From NCBI GenBank assembly GCA_028285525.1, contig JANQOZ010000027.1, positions 62,001-126,000 of the forward strand: DNA of 64,000 nucleotides. Direction: 5' to 3'. Made by a program: the position numbers and the translations under genes. Position 1 is the first letter of the stretch; each line of letters begins with the position of its first letter. Source of the DNA: Lysobacterales bacterium (GTDB lineage: Bacteria; Pseudomonadota; Gammaproteobacteria; Xanthomonadales; SZUA-38). The notes under the pieces were generated by a model, which did no database searches, was not told the DNA's origin, and saw nothing but the letters and a program-made list of their open reading frames with translations. Below, piece after piece: positions 9,093 to 17,841 of this stretch.

Positions 9093-9716
9093 TCAGGAAC
9101 CCTGCTGCGCTGCAATCAGTTCCTGGTCGATTGCTTTGGCCTTGGTATACGCTTTGCGCTGGCGCAGCCGCTCAGCGTACGCCTCGAAAGCCGGCCGGGT
9201 CGGCAACGTGCCGAACTGCAGCCCCCAATCGACCGACGACCCGACATAGACGTCAGCCGCCGTGAAGCGGTCACCGCAGACGTACTCTTTGCCGGATACC
9301 GCATACTCGATGGCGTCGACCGCTGCCTCGTAGGAGCCGTACCCGGCGGTGGCCTGCTGTTTGGCGTCCGGCTCCAGCTTGAAGACGCTTTTGTTGGTAA
9401 TCGCCTGCTCAAGCGGGCCCGCGGTAAAAAACAGCCAGCGGTAGTAGTCGGCGCGCTCCTGTGCCGTTGGCGCGAGCTGCGCCTCCGGAAAAGCATCAGC
9501 CAGGTAGGCGCAAATGGCTGCGGCTTCGGTGACAACATGCCCATCGTGGACCAGAGCCGGCACCTTACCCATCGGGTTGATCGCCAGGTAGTCGCCGGAC
9601 TTCATTTCCGGTCCATACTCGACCAGCACCTGGTCATAGGGCTGACCGACTTCCTCGAGCATCCACCGTGCAATCTGGCCACGGGACATCGGGTTGGTAT
9701 AAAACGTTAAGGACAT
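9093..9716 (-). CDS. Glutathione S-transferase family protein
   Basis: 207 residues, the usual size. The N-terminal thioredoxin-like domain contains FYTNPMSRGQIARWMLEEVG, where the serine/arginine after Pro is the likely glutathione-activating site, then NPMGKVPAL (cis-Pro loop) and VVTEAAAICAYLAD (glutathione gamma-glutamyl binding). The C-terminal helical domain ends with FTAADVYVGSS and conserved aromatic helices. It conjugates or reduces substrates with glutathione in the cytoplasm; the substrate is unknown. A strong GGAGG precedes the ATG. Confidence 0.9.
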   Translation of the reverse strand: MSLTFYTNPMSRGQIARWMLEEVGQPYDQVLVEYGPEMKSGDYLAINPMGKVPALVHDGHVVTEAAAICAYLADAFPEAQLAPTAQERADYYRWLFFTAGPLEQAITNKSVFKLEPDAKQQATAGYGSYEAAVDAIEYAVSGKEYVCGDRFTAADVYVGSSVDWGLQFGTLPTRPAFEAYAERLRQRKAYTKAKAIDQELIAAQQGS

Positions 9717-9991
9717 GCGCTGCCTCCAGTTGACCGCGTTAAGTGGATGTTATGGCCGAATCCAGCGGCCCATGCAAACCCGCGCTTGCACGGCCTGCCG
9801 TTTCGCCCTGTCGCCGACCAGGCGCGTCTTCTCCATTGTCGCTCAAAACCATGATGGTTCTGTTGCGCTGCTCTGTAGAAAGAGCTGACTTGTTTGAGCA
9901 CGAAGGGCTGATGCCGTTAATGGTGTGCAGGCCGTAACCTTTGGAAGCCCTGGCCGTATCCTTACTGGCAGCAACATCAGATGAGGTAATC

Positions 9992-11755
9992 GTGACACGA
10001 CTATTGCGCCTGACGGCCGCAGCGGCATGCCTGATTCTGGCCGCAACTGCGGGCTATGCGGAACCGGGAGACCCGACGGTCATCAGCGGTCGAATCGATG
10101 AAGCGCCACCCCGGGCGCTGACTCTCAACTCCTCGCCGCCCCCGATCAGCGACGGGTGGTCAGTGTCCGAGCACGAAGATGACGTTGAGATTGCTATCAC
10201 CCCGAGCGGTGAATTTCGGGCCGAGTTCGTCAGTTCATCATCGTTTCACCGGCTCAGTTTTGCGGACCGATCGATCGAAGTCTTTGCGTCTCCAGGCAGC
10301 AACCTCCAGGTCCAGATCCCCAAAACGGATGAGGCCCTAATCTTCGAGGGAGAGCACGCAGCCGAAAACCGGTTGCTCCTGGAAATACTCACGGTGCTAA
10401 GCACCTCAGAAAAGGCCGTTTCCGAGAACTATCGGACCTTCTTCGCGGCAGATTTTGACGACTTTTCCCGCAGCGTCGAGCAGCAGCAGGCGAACCTTGA
10501 GGCAGAAGTCGCCGGGCTGATTCAGCAAGCCCAGCCGCTCCACGAGGATGTGCAGGCGCGTGTGGAAGTCGAAATTCAGGCGGCTTTCAACACCCTGCGG
10601 CTTTATTACCCGGGTCTGCAGCAGGAGCTTAAGGGAAGAGCGGTCGAGGCGAATGACGACTACTTTGTGGCGATCGGCAACGGGCAGCTAAACGATCCGA
10701 AAGCGCTCTGGTCCTCGCGCTTTATCCGCTTTATCGACAAACTCGTTGAGTTTGAGTCGGCCGGAGACGCGCGCTTCGACCACAAGGACAAGCCGCGAGA
10801 AAAGCTCATGTCCCGATATCGGACCATCCACAGCCTGAACGCAGCCAGCCCGATCAAAGACTATCTCTATGGTCAAATGTTCAACACCTTTGAGGTCAAC
10901 TACGGCCCCGCCGACTGGGGACCGGTTTTGGACCAGTTCGAGCAGGACTATCCAGCCCATCCGCTGCTGGCAAAGGTCAAGGCAACACATCGGGCAGAGG
11001 TGGCCGTACGGGAGCGGGCAGACCGCATTGAGGTGTTTCGACAGGTCGCCGGCGTTGACCTGGAGGCGCATATCTTTTTACCCGACGGCCACAAGCCCGC
11101 CGAGCAGCGGCCGGCGCTTTTGACATTCCACGGGGGCGGCTGGGCCATTGGAACGCCAGAGTGGTCGTACGCAAGCGCTGAGAAGCTGGCGGCCCGAGGT
11201 ATGGTGGCCATCTCGTTTGAGTACCGGATCGCTGACGTCCATGGCTCGAACCTGTTCGACTGCATCGACGACGTTAAGGCCGCTATCCGCTGGACCCGAG
11301 AACAGGCAGGGAGGTTAGGGATAGACGCAAATCGGATCGTGGCGGGCGGCTTTTCCGCCGGCGCTCATCTCGCCGGCGCGAGCGCTATCCTGTCAGCAGG
11401 CGACCCGGCCCAGGCCCAGGCCCGCCCCAACGCGCTGATTCTGCATTCTTCTACTTACAACACTGGGAAGAGTTCATTCTTTGAAGCCATGACCGACGGT
11501 CAGGCCAAAAAGGTCTCGCTGTTTCACAACGTCAAAGCCGGGCTGGTCCCCACCATTGCGTTCCACGGGAAGTACGACTACCTGGCACCCGAAGATGAGT
11601 TCGTTGAGTTTGTCGACAAGATGAATGCACTGGACAACCCATTTGAATATCACCTTTTCGAGGTGGGCCATTTCTTTCGGAACGACGAGGCTCGACAGCA
11701 GGTCGACGAGTTGACGGTTCGGTTTCTGACCGAACACGGACTTCTGGATTCCTGA
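9992..11755 (+). CDS. Exported alpha/beta-hydrolase (carboxylesterase) with an unusual N-terminal half
   Basis: About 587 residues from the GTG at 9992, chosen because GAGG lies five bases upstream and the signal peptide (LTAAAACLILAATAGYAE) follows at once; a TTG at 9941 is the only longer start. The last 240 residues are an HSL/alpha-beta hydrolase: LLTFHGGGW (oxyanion hole), GGFSAGAH (nucleophile Ser), an Asp in FHGKYDYLAPE and a His in EVGHFF. The first 330 residues are different: a short beta-rich part (VISGRIDEAPP... VFASPGSNLQV) and then a long helical part. This resembles the N-terminal region of exported TlpA-like thiol proteins, here joined to an esterase in place of the thioredoxin domain. 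That comparison is from memory of the fold pattern. Substrate unknown. Confidence 0.8.
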   Translation: MTRLLRLTAAAACLILAATAGYAEPGDPTVISGRIDEAPPRALTLNSSPPPISDGWSVSEHEDDVEIAITPSGEFRAEFVSSSSFHRLSFADRSIEVFASPGSNLQVQIPKTDEALIFEGEHAAENRLLLEILTVLSTSEKAVSENYRTFFAADFDDFSRSVEQQQANLEAEVAGLIQQAQPLHEDVQARVEVEIQAAFNTLRLYYPGLQQELKGRAVEANDDYFVAIGNGQLNDPKALWSSRFIRFIDKLVEFESAGDARFDHKDKPREKLMSRYRTIHSLNAASPIKDYLYGQMFNTFEVNYGPADWGPVLDQFEQDYPAHPLLAKVKATHRAEVAVRERADRIEVFRQVAGVDLEAHIFLPDGHKPAEQRPALLTFHGGGWAIGTPEWSYASAEKLAARGMVAISFEYRIADVHGSNLFDCIDDVKAAIRWTREQAGRLGIDANRIVAGGFSAGAHLAGASAILSAGDPAQAQARPNALILHSSTYNTGKSSFFEAMTDGQAKKVSLFHNVKAGLVPTIAFHGKYDYLAPEDEFVEFVDKMNALDNPFEYHLFEVGHFFRNDEARQQVDELTVRFLTEHGLLDS

Positions 11756-11768
11756 AGCACCTCAGCGA

Positions 11769-12089
11769 TTAGCGCTGGCTGGCACTCGGTTGCGGGTTCA
11801 ATGGCTCCCGACGCAGCGGCCAAAAAACTGCCCCGCGTATTTGGGACTTTTCCATCGGGCGGTCGCAGTAGCGCGACCAGGTTGCGGTGTTGTCGCTACA
11901 CAGGCGAACGTGTTTTGAGTCTAGAACCTGCTGGACTCGCTTGACGATGAAGCGGTCGGGGGCAACCTCGACAACAACCGGCATACCCGCCCGCAGAAAG
12001 CGGGCGGGCAGCCTTAAAGCCAGCAAGCGGGCGCCGTCCCCATAGGTCGGCTCCATGCTGGTTCCCTTTACTCGAAAAACATGGAACAC
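11769..12089 (-). CDS. sodX: Nickel-SOD maturation peptidase (S24/S26 type)
   Basis: 106 residues with the two catalytic signatures of a signal-peptidase-like Ser/Lys protease: Ser11 in VKGTSMEPT and Lys50 in DRFIVKRV. It has no obvious membrane segment. It lies 11 bases after the nickel superoxide dismutase gene on the same strand, where the dedicated SodX protease is normally found. SodX removes the SodN leader so that the new N-terminal His can bind nickel. The residue match and position make this assignment strong, though the family identity was not tested by search. Confidence 0.88.
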   Translation of the reverse strand: MFHVFRVKGTSMEPTYGDGARLLALRLPARFLRAGMPVVVEVAPDRFIVKRVQQVLDSKHVRLCSDNTATWSRYCDRPMEKSQIRGAVFWPLRREPLNPQPSASQR

Positions 12090-12100
12090 AAGCCGGCTGA

Positions 12101-12583
12101 TCAGGCAGCTTCGAACACAGCCTGAGAAATCTCCAGCTTCGGCTCGTAGGGAACTTTCACGCGACGGGTCTCGACGTTCTTGGTTGCCCAGAAAATGTCG
12201 GCAAACTGATTGACCAGATCGACCAGCCGCCGCCCGTTCGCAGGATCGAGCTCCTGCTTGCAGGATGACGCGGCACGCATGATCTCGTGCGTCACGGTGT
12301 GAATTTCGGGGTGCGCCTCGATGTGCGGAGGCTTGAAGTAGTCTCCCCAGATAACAATCACCGCCGCCTTGACCTCTGCGGCATGCTCCTCTTTCTGCTG
12401 GGTCAGCCTGGCCAGCTTGGCCAGATTTGCCGCACTGTCGAGCCCGGCGGCTTCGGTTTCAGCAATCTGATCGAGAAAGCGAGTCACCGAGACCGCGGCG
12501 ACCTGGGCGGTCACTGGATCATAGATGCCGCACGGGACGTCACAATGGGCCTCAGCCTCTTTTACCTTCAGCCAGCCCTTCAT
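12101..12583 (-). CDS. sodN: Nickel superoxide dismutase precursor
   Basis: 160 residues. The nickel hook HCDVPCGIYDP starts at residue 13: His13, Cys14 and Cys18 become residues 1, 2 and 6 of the mature enzyme after the 12-residue leader MKGWLKVKEAEA is cut. The remainder is the four-helix bundle with HPEIHTVTHEIM. It dismutates superoxide to oxygen and hydrogen peroxide. Its ATG overlaps the stop of the small gene upstream (ATGA), and the maturation protease follows 11 bases downstream, so the three form one cassette. The enzyme type is common in marine bacteria and cyanobacteria and spares iron. Confidence 0.97.
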   Translation of the reverse strand: MKGWLKVKEAEAHCDVPCGIYDPVTAQVAAVSVTRFLDQIAETEAAGLDSAANLAKLARLTQQKEEHAAEVKAAVIVIWGDYFKPPHIEAHPEIHTVTHEIMRAASSCKQELDPANGRRLVDLVNQFADIFWATKNVETRRVKVPYEPKLEISQAVFEAA

Positions 12584-12786
12584 TGGGACGCTCCCTGCTT
12601 GACGCGACGTGCTCGCCAGCGCTGATAGGTCACGCCGGCAACCAGCAGTACCAGGCCCGCAGCTACCACGCCCATTCCCGCTGGGTTCGTCGATTCGTTC
12701 GAAACAAGGTGCTCTGGCCCGTGATGAGCCCAGACCGGCTGCTGCGCGAGCAGCGCTGCAACCACCAATCCAACCGTCTTTTTCAC
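12580..12786 (-). CDS. Small exported membrane protein coupled to sodN
   Basis: 68 residues from a GTG preceded by a strong AAGGAG. It opens with a signal-like stretch (KKTVGLVVAALLAQQPVWA), followed at the expected cleavage point by HHGPEH, then a polar linker, one transmembrane helix (GMGVVAAGLVLLVAGVTY) and a basic tail (QRWRARRVKQ). The predicted product is a tiny single-span protein with its His-rich end outside the cytoplasm. Its stop overlaps the sodN start by four bases, so translation is probably coupled. I know no named family. A role in nickel handling for SodN is an inference from position and histidines. A longer frame without a good ribosome site extends upstream and was rejected. 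Confidence 0.75.
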   Translation of the reverse strand: MKKTVGLVVAALLAQQPVWAHHGPEHLVSNESTNPAGMGVVAAGLVLLVAGVTYQRWRARRVKQGASQ

Positions 12787-12937
12787 AATATCTCCTTTCG
12801 GCAAATGCCCCTTCCCCGGTCTCAAATCCAAGCCAAAGGCCCCGATCGACCGGCGAAAAAAGCTTACACGTTTGCTGCGCGATGCGCCTGTGAAAATCCG
12901 GAAAAATTGGCCGAAAAGCCTGAAGTGATCGAGCCGG

Positions 12938-13360
12938 TTACAACCTGCAGGCGGTGAAATGGTGGCTGGTGATGTCAAACCCATGCCGCAGGTAAAACCG
13001 GTGGGCGCCGAAGCGCTGGACGCCAGAATCAAGGTGCAGCTCGCCGCAGCCCTGTTCACGGCCATAGGCTTTGAGCCAATCGATCAGCGCGCTCCCTGCC
13101 CCTGAGCTGCGATGCCCTTCATCAACCACCAGGTCGTCGACATAGACGTGTTTGCCCCAGGCGAGCTTTTCGGCAACAACAAAGCCCGCAACGCCGATCA
13201 CTCGGCCCGCGCTGCGAGCGCAAGCCAGCTGGTAGCCCGCTTTGAGCTGTTTTTCGATCTGGGACCGCAGGCCCGACGCAGAGTATTGCGGCCGAAGCTG
13301 CGCCATCACAGCGGCAGCTTCCGCTAAATCGTTTCCACCGGATACCAGCTCGATGTCCAC
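12938..13360 (-). CDS. GNAT-family N-acetyltransferase
   Basis: 140 residues. The acetyl-CoA binding region is visible as VYVDDLVVDEGHRSSGAGSALIDWL (motif A, with R/G-x-x-G-x-G/A) followed by LHLDSG and FYLRHGF (motif B). It transfers an acetyl group from acetyl-CoA to an unknown amine. It lies upstream of the SOD cassette on the same strand, separated by about 150 bases, and downstream of the small DUF2805 gene with a 22-base gap. Confidence 0.88.
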   Translation of the reverse strand: MDIELVSGGNDLAEAAAVMAQLRPQYSASGLRSQIEKQLKAGYQLACARSAGRVIGVAGFVVAEKLAWGKHVYVDDLVVDEGHRSSGAGSALIDWLKAYGREQGCGELHLDSGVQRFGAHRFYLRHGFDITSHHFTACRL

Positions 13361-13382
13361 CGGTTTCTCCTGTCGGATGCCG

Positions 13383-13640
13383 TCAGCGCTTGTACTGAGT
13401 CGGCGCGTACGCGCGCAGCACGACAGCCGGGCGCTTGGCGCTGTGCTTTGTCTTTCGACCGGACACGCGCCTGCGCCAGAGGCGAAACGAAGAAGCCTTC
13501 ATCTCTCTGCGCATGAGGTCGATTACCAACGACTCGCTGAGCCCAAACTGGCTTTCGATGGCCTCAAAAGGAGTGCGATCCTCCCAGGCCATCTCGATGA
13601 TTCTCGAGACGTCGTCGGGGCTCAGCGGCTGACCGCTCAT
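13383..13640 (-). CDS. DUF2805 / TIGR03643-type small protein
   Basis: 85 residues. The N-terminal half, DDVSRIIEMAWEDRTPFEAIESQFGLSES, followed by LMRREMKASSFRLWRRRV, is the helix-turn-helix-like pattern of the conserved TIGR03643/DUF2805 family, whose function is unknown. The lysine- and arginine-rich C-terminus (SGRKTKHSAKR) suggests nucleic-acid contact. It sits between the GNAT gene and the large BNR-repeat gene, all on the minus strand with short gaps. Confidence 0.85.
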   Translation of the reverse strand: MSGQPLSPDDVSRIIEMAWEDRTPFEAIESQFGLSESLVIDLMRREMKASSFRLWRRRVSGRKTKHSAKRPAVVLRAYAPTQYKR

Positions 13641-13658
13641 CGCTCCATCACCCGTACT

Positions 13659-16600
13659 TCAGTGGTTGCTCGACCGATCGATGCCCCACAGCGCCTGCGG
13701 GAGCAGCGCAGCCCAGCCGGGCTGCCAGACGGCGGTGGTGAAGCTGGCCATGCCCTCTTCCTCGTTCCAGTCCGCCCGATCCAGCACCCTCAGCGCGTCG
13801 AGGCCCGCCTCGCCAAGCTGAGCGTTCACGTCCGCAAGCTTTGACACCAGCAGACTTTCGCTGGCTTCCAGGGCGTCCGTCAGCTCCTGCCCGAGGGTGT
13901 CCCGGCGGCTGAGCTGCGTGGTGCTCGGGCGACCGTCATAGCTGGTCACGTTGCCGTAGAGCGTGCCGAGTCGCTCGCGCAGCTGCTCCTCGCCGCTGAT
14001 CATGCCGCCTTTGCTGGAAGACAGCGACGTGCGAAGCGTCTCCAGCTCGTCAGCATAAGTTTCCAGCGACTGAGCCAGCGTTTCGTCAGCGCCCTCTGCG
14101 TGTTTCATCGCCTGCGACCGCACCTCAATCAGGTTGTCAGAGAGGAAGGTCAGATCGTTGATCATGTCGTAGAGCTCGAGCGCCAGCGTTTGCTGAGCCA
14201 CGCGATCGCGCTTCGAATGAGGCGTGCGGGGGTCAGCGACCAGCTGGACACTGGTCTCCAGCGTTTCTTTGCCTTTGGTCAACACCGCCCGATACTCGCC
14301 TTCCGGCACGCGCGGACCGAGGAATCCTGGCACCAGGTTGGTGGCAGGCGGGAACTTGGGCGCCTTAAACCGCATGGGCCATTCCACGCGGTTGAGGCCG
14401 ATCCGCTTGCCGCCGGGCAGCGTGGCGATCAGGCGATCGTTCTCGTCGTAAATGTCCACCTTGAGATCACCGAACAGGTGACGCTTCTTGAGGAAGTAGA
14501 CGACGGTTGCCGACTGCGGCGGGTTATTGGCGGTAAACGAATCGTTGGCGCCGAAGGTCTGCAGCTGCGCGTTCAGCACCATGGGCGCTGGGCGGGTCGG
14601 CAGGATCGCAACGTTAGCGTCGATGATGTCCTGAGTCAGACCGCGCAGGGGCGTGATGTCGTCGATAACGTAAACGCCGCGCCCGTGGGTGCCGATAACC
14701 AGATCGTGCTCGGTCGGATGAACCACCAGGTCATGGACCGCCACCTTCGGCAGGTTCTGAGAAAAACGCGCCCAGTTCTCTCCATTGTCGAGGCTGATAT
14801 ACAGCCCCCGCTCGGTGCCGAGAAACAGCAGCTCGGGGTTCACCGGATCCTGTTTGATCACCCAGGCATAGCCCTCGATGTCGTCGCTGGCCAGGGCCGT
14901 CCACGTCTTTCCGAAATCGGTCGTTCGGAACACGTAGGTTTTCATGTCTCCCCGACGGTGGCCGTCGAAGGTGACAAATGCGGTGCCCTTGTCATGCGGG
15001 CTCGCCTCGACGCGCGACACCCAGGTGCCGGCGGGGACACCTTCGATGTTCCCCACCAGGTTCTCCCAGTCTCGACCGCTGTTGCGGGTCAGCTGGACGT
15101 TGCCGTCGTCGGTGCCGACCCAGATCGTGCGGTGATCCAGCGGCGACTCGCTGATCGAGTAGATGGTCGTGTAGTTTTCGGCGGTGGTGTTGTCGACAGA
15201 GATACCGCCGGACTCCGCCTGGCGCTGCCCGGCCGGGTCGTCGGTGGTGAGGTCGGGCGAGATCGCCTCCCAGGATTCACCGCGATCGCGGCTTCGAAAC
15301 AGATATTGCGCGCCGTAGTAAATGGTCCCCGGCTTGCTGGCGCTGAGGTGAAGCGGCGTGTTCCAGTTGAAGCGCAGCTTCTCCTGGCCCTCTTCGGCCG
15401 CCGGCTGAATTCGCTTGATCTCTGCGGTTTCCCGATCAACCCGCTTGAGCTGGCCACCCTGATACTCGGTGTAGAGGATGCGATCGTCGGTCGGATCGGG
15501 GAATGACCAGAAGCCGTCTCCGAAGCCGATATTCTGCCAGTGCCGGTTCTGGATTCCGCCCGGCGCCTGAGACGGCCCCATCCAAGAGCCGTTGTCCTGC
15601 AGACCGCCGTAAACGTTGTAGGGCCAGCGCGAATCGACAGCCACATGATAGAACTGGCTGACCGGAAGATTGGCCACGTGGCGCCAGTTAAAACCCTTGT
15701 TTTCTGAGACGTAAACACCGCCGTCGGTCCCCAGGAAGAGCTGCTGCGGGTTGTTAGGATTGATCCACAGCGCGTGGTGGTCGGGGTGAATCGAAACGGA
15801 GAAGCCCGCCCCGAACATGCCGGAGAAGCTGTCTCCGCCGTCATCCGAAACGGTCAGGCTGAAGCCCGGCTTGTACACGCGATCCGGGTCGCTGGGGTCA
15901 ACCACCAGCTCACCAAAGTAAAAAGGCCGCATCTGGATATTTCCGGAGTCGTCCTTCTCAGCCCAGGTGTCTCCGCCGTCGTCAGACCGATACAGCGCCG
16001 TGTTCTCGCTCTCGATGGTCGCGTACACACGCTCAGGCTCAGACGAGGCGACGGTGACCGCAATGCGCCCTTTCTCGCCTTCAGGAATTCCGTCGGTCAA
16101 CTCCTCCCAGGTATCGCCACCGTCGGTGCTCCGATAGAGCCCGGAGGTTTCGCCGCCCGATTCGAAGAAGTCCGGATAGCGCTGGACGTACCACATGCCG
16201 GCATAGAGCGTGCCGCCGTCGGGGGTCATCGCCAGGTCGGAGCAGCTGGTGGTGTCGTCGATTTTGAGCACGTTGTCCCAGGTCTGTCCGCCATCCTGGC
16301 TGCGGAATACGCCGCGGTCACCACCCTCAGCCCACAGGTGACCCAACGCGCAGACAAACACGACATCGCTGTTTTCCGGATGCACCAGCAGCTCGGCGAT
16401 GTGGTCGCTGTCCTTGAGCCCCATGTATTGCCACTTGCTGCCGCCGTCGGTGGAGCGATAAACACCGTCGCCGGGCGCAACCGTATTGCGCACCCAGCTT
16501 TCGCCGGTGCCGACCCAGACCGTCTCGGCATTGTTCGGATCGACCCGCACCGCTCCGATCGACTGCGTGTGCTCGTCGAAAATCGGCTTGTAGACAATGC

Positions 16601-16829
16601 CGCCGTCATCCGATTTCCAGACGCCGCCGCTGGCTGTTCCCACGTAGATCGTCACCGGGCTGTCGTCGCTGACGACGCCATCGATGGCCGAGATGCGGCC
16701 GCTCATCACGGCCGGCCCGATGCTGCGCGCGCTTAAGCCCCCAAAGGTCGATGACTTAAGCTCAATGGCGCCCTGCGCCCCGGTGGCCAAAGCGATGGCC
16801 GCAACGCAGAAAGTGGTGCGGATGCTCAT
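13659..16829 (-). CDS. Exported BNR/sortilin-like beta-propeller protein
   Basis: 1056 residues with a signal peptide (TFCVAAIALATGAQG). The first 750 residues contain many copies of the S-x-D-x-G-x-x-W Asp-box: GVYRSTDGGSKW, GVFRSQDGGQTW, GLYRSTDGGDTW, ALYRSDDGGDTW and YLFRSRDRGESW among others. This indicates two stacked beta-propellers like the glycosyl-hydrolase/sortilin group. A HGRGVYVIDD segment and a C-terminal part with Ig-like and helical character follow. Members are widespread in exported proteomes of marine bacteria, often linked to protein or glycan breakdown, but no catalytic residues are identifiable here. A clear AGGGGAA precedes the ATG. Confidence 0.85.
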   Translation of the reverse strand: MSIRTTFCVAAIALATGAQGAIELKSSTFGGLSARSIGPAVMSGRISAIDGVVSDDSPVTIYVGTASGGVWKSDDGGIVYKPIFDEHTQSIGAVRVDPNNAETVWVGTGESWVRNTVAPGDGVYRSTDGGSKWQYMGLKDSDHIAELLVHPENSDVVFVCALGHLWAEGGDRGVFRSQDGGQTWDNVLKIDDTTSCSDLAMTPDGGTLYAGMWYVQRYPDFFESGGETSGLYRSTDGGDTWEELTDGIPEGEKGRIAVTVASSEPERVYATIESENTALYRSDDGGDTWAEKDDSGNIQMRPFYFGELVVDPSDPDRVYKPGFSLTVSDDGGDSFSGMFGAGFSVSIHPDHHALWINPNNPQQLFLGTDGGVYVSENKGFNWRHVANLPVSQFYHVAVDSRWPYNVYGGLQDNGSWMGPSQAPGGIQNRHWQNIGFGDGFWSFPDPTDDRILYTEYQGGQLKRVDRETAEIKRIQPAAEEGQEKLRFNWNTPLHLSASKPGTIYYGAQYLFRSRDRGESWEAISPDLTTDDPAGQRQAESGGISVDNTTAENYTTIYSISESPLDHRTIWVGTDDGNVQLTRNSGRDWENLVGNIEGVPAGTWVSRVEASPHDKGTAFVTFDGHRRGDMKTYVFRTTDFGKTWTALASDDIEGYAWVIKQDPVNPELLFLGTERGLYISLDNGENWARFSQNLPKVAVHDLVVHPTEHDLVIGTHGRGVYVIDDITPLRGLTQDIIDANVAILPTRPAPMVLNAQLQTFGANDSFTANNPPQSATVVYFLKKRHLFGDLKVDIYDENDRLIATLPGGKRIGLNRVEWPMRFKAPKFPPATNLVPGFLGPRVPEGEYRAVLTKGKETLETSVQLVADPRTPHSKRDRVAQQTLALELYDMINDLTFLSDNLIEVRSQAMKHAEGADETLAQSLETYADELETLRTSLSSSKGGMISGEEQLRERLGTLYGNVTSYDGRPSTTQLSRRDTLGQELTDALEASESLLVSKLADVNAQLGEAGLDALRVLDRADWNEEEGMASFTTAVWQPGWAALLPQALWGIDRSSNH

Positions 16830-16865
16830 AGGATTCCCCTGTACGTGCTCAAGAACTCCGGGGTG

Positions 16866-16888
16866 ACGCCCGACGTGTTGTCGGGCGT
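16866..16888. repeat. Perfect inverted repeat between two minus-strand genes
   Basis: ACGCCCGAC, loop GTGTT, GTCGGGCGT: a perfect 9-bp stem. A weaker GCCCC/GGGGC stem lies beside it on the right. On the plus strand the stem is followed after a few bases by GGGTTTTT; on the minus strand, the coding direction of both neighbours, there is no T run after it. It may stop transcription arriving from the gene at 16945-17700 or act in the leader of the BNR gene. Confidence 0.5.
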
Positions 16889-16944
16889 GCCCCGGGTTTT
16901 TGCCCCTGGTGAAACGGGGCGACTTCGGTGACCCGCGAGTGTGC

Positions 16945-17700
16945 TCACTCGGTGGTGGCGGCTGGCTCTTCGACTTCGGGCATGGCGAAGCGATCGGCGT
17001 CGATATCGCTGACGTTCAGCTCCGTGGTCTCGATCGTAATCGCCTGCTGCATGGGAGCCGCACCCTCACCGATGCTGGCAATCATGGAGTGCGCCATCAC
17101 AATTTCGCCGACCTCTTTATAGTCGCCGATGGTTTGTGAGTAGGCCAACGAGTTGCCCTGAATGTCGCGGGTCCCCTTGGAGAGGAACGGCAGGCAGTAC
17201 TCGGTATCCAGGTAGTAGGTGGCCTCGTCTTCGCTGCCGGCCCGGACGACCTTCAGCGCATACGCCTCGGTGCCCTCCACATCTTCGGTGCCGATGAGCT
17301 CGACGGTGTGGCCTTTCTCCTGCCAGTCGACCAGCGGTCCTTCCCACTCGGCCATTTCCTGAATTTCTTTGAGCTGGTCGTCCGCCATCTCTTCAGGCGT
17401 GGTTTTACCCATGAACGGCATGATGGCCCAGCCAGTTTCGCCGTCGTAAGCCTGCACAGCCGTCATGCCCTGTACCTCAAACTCCAGCCGCACGCTGTTG
17501 GGCTGCTTGAATTCAATCGTGAAAGGCGCCTGCATTGGCCCCATGGTCATGGTGCCGGTCATCCGGGCTGATTCAACGGCTTTGATGTTCTCGATACCAC
17601 CCATCGTCTCGTAGTTGCACGAGAGCACTTCATCAAGATCAGCGGCGGCGGCAGATCCTGCCAGCGCAAGGGCGGAAACGGTGAGGAGCGTCTGTTTCAT
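16945..17700 (-). CDS. Periplasmic LolA-like outer-membrane lipoprotein-sorting protein
   Basis: 251 residues from the ATG at 17700, which begins a clean signal peptide (MKQTLLTVSALALAGSAAAA); a longer frame upstream lacks a signal sequence. The mature part has the LolA/LolB-like half-barrel pattern: GGIENIKAVESARMTGTM, then alternating strands (FTIEFKQPNSVRLEF, GTEAYALKV). It probably carries a hydrophobic ligand in the periplasm. It is not the housekeeping LolA, since the C-terminal Val/Glu/Pro/Ala/Thr tail and the gene context differ. It lies upstream of the BNR gene. Confidence 0.7.
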   Translation of the reverse strand: MKQTLLTVSALALAGSAAAADLDEVLSCNYETMGGIENIKAVESARMTGTMTMGPMQAPFTIEFKQPNSVRLEFEVQGMTAVQAYDGETGWAIMPFMGKTTPEEMADDQLKEIQEMAEWEGPLVDWQEKGHTVELIGTEDVEGTEAYALKVVRAGSEDEATYYLDTEYCLPFLSKGTRDIQGNSLAYSQTIGDYKEVGEIVMAHSMIASIGEGAAPMQQAITIETTELNVSDIDADRFAMPEVEEPAATTE

Positions 17701-17841
17701 AACAATTATCCGTAATGAGGGAAGCTGGCGGGCCATTCTAGCCGATCGCAGCCACTCCACTACCGACAAAAGTCATATAAAAATACGAGGTTTTTCGTGG
17801 AGTTGCTGGCTTGCGGCAGCAGGATATCCGGTCACGCAGCG

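Noticed and set aside
14100..16736. Long plus-strand open frames (14100-15506 and 15774-16736) that could be read as two large proteins
   Set aside because: They run antisense to the BNR-propeller gene, lack signal or family motifs, and show Arg/His/Val-rich composition typical of shadow frames in GC-rich DNA.
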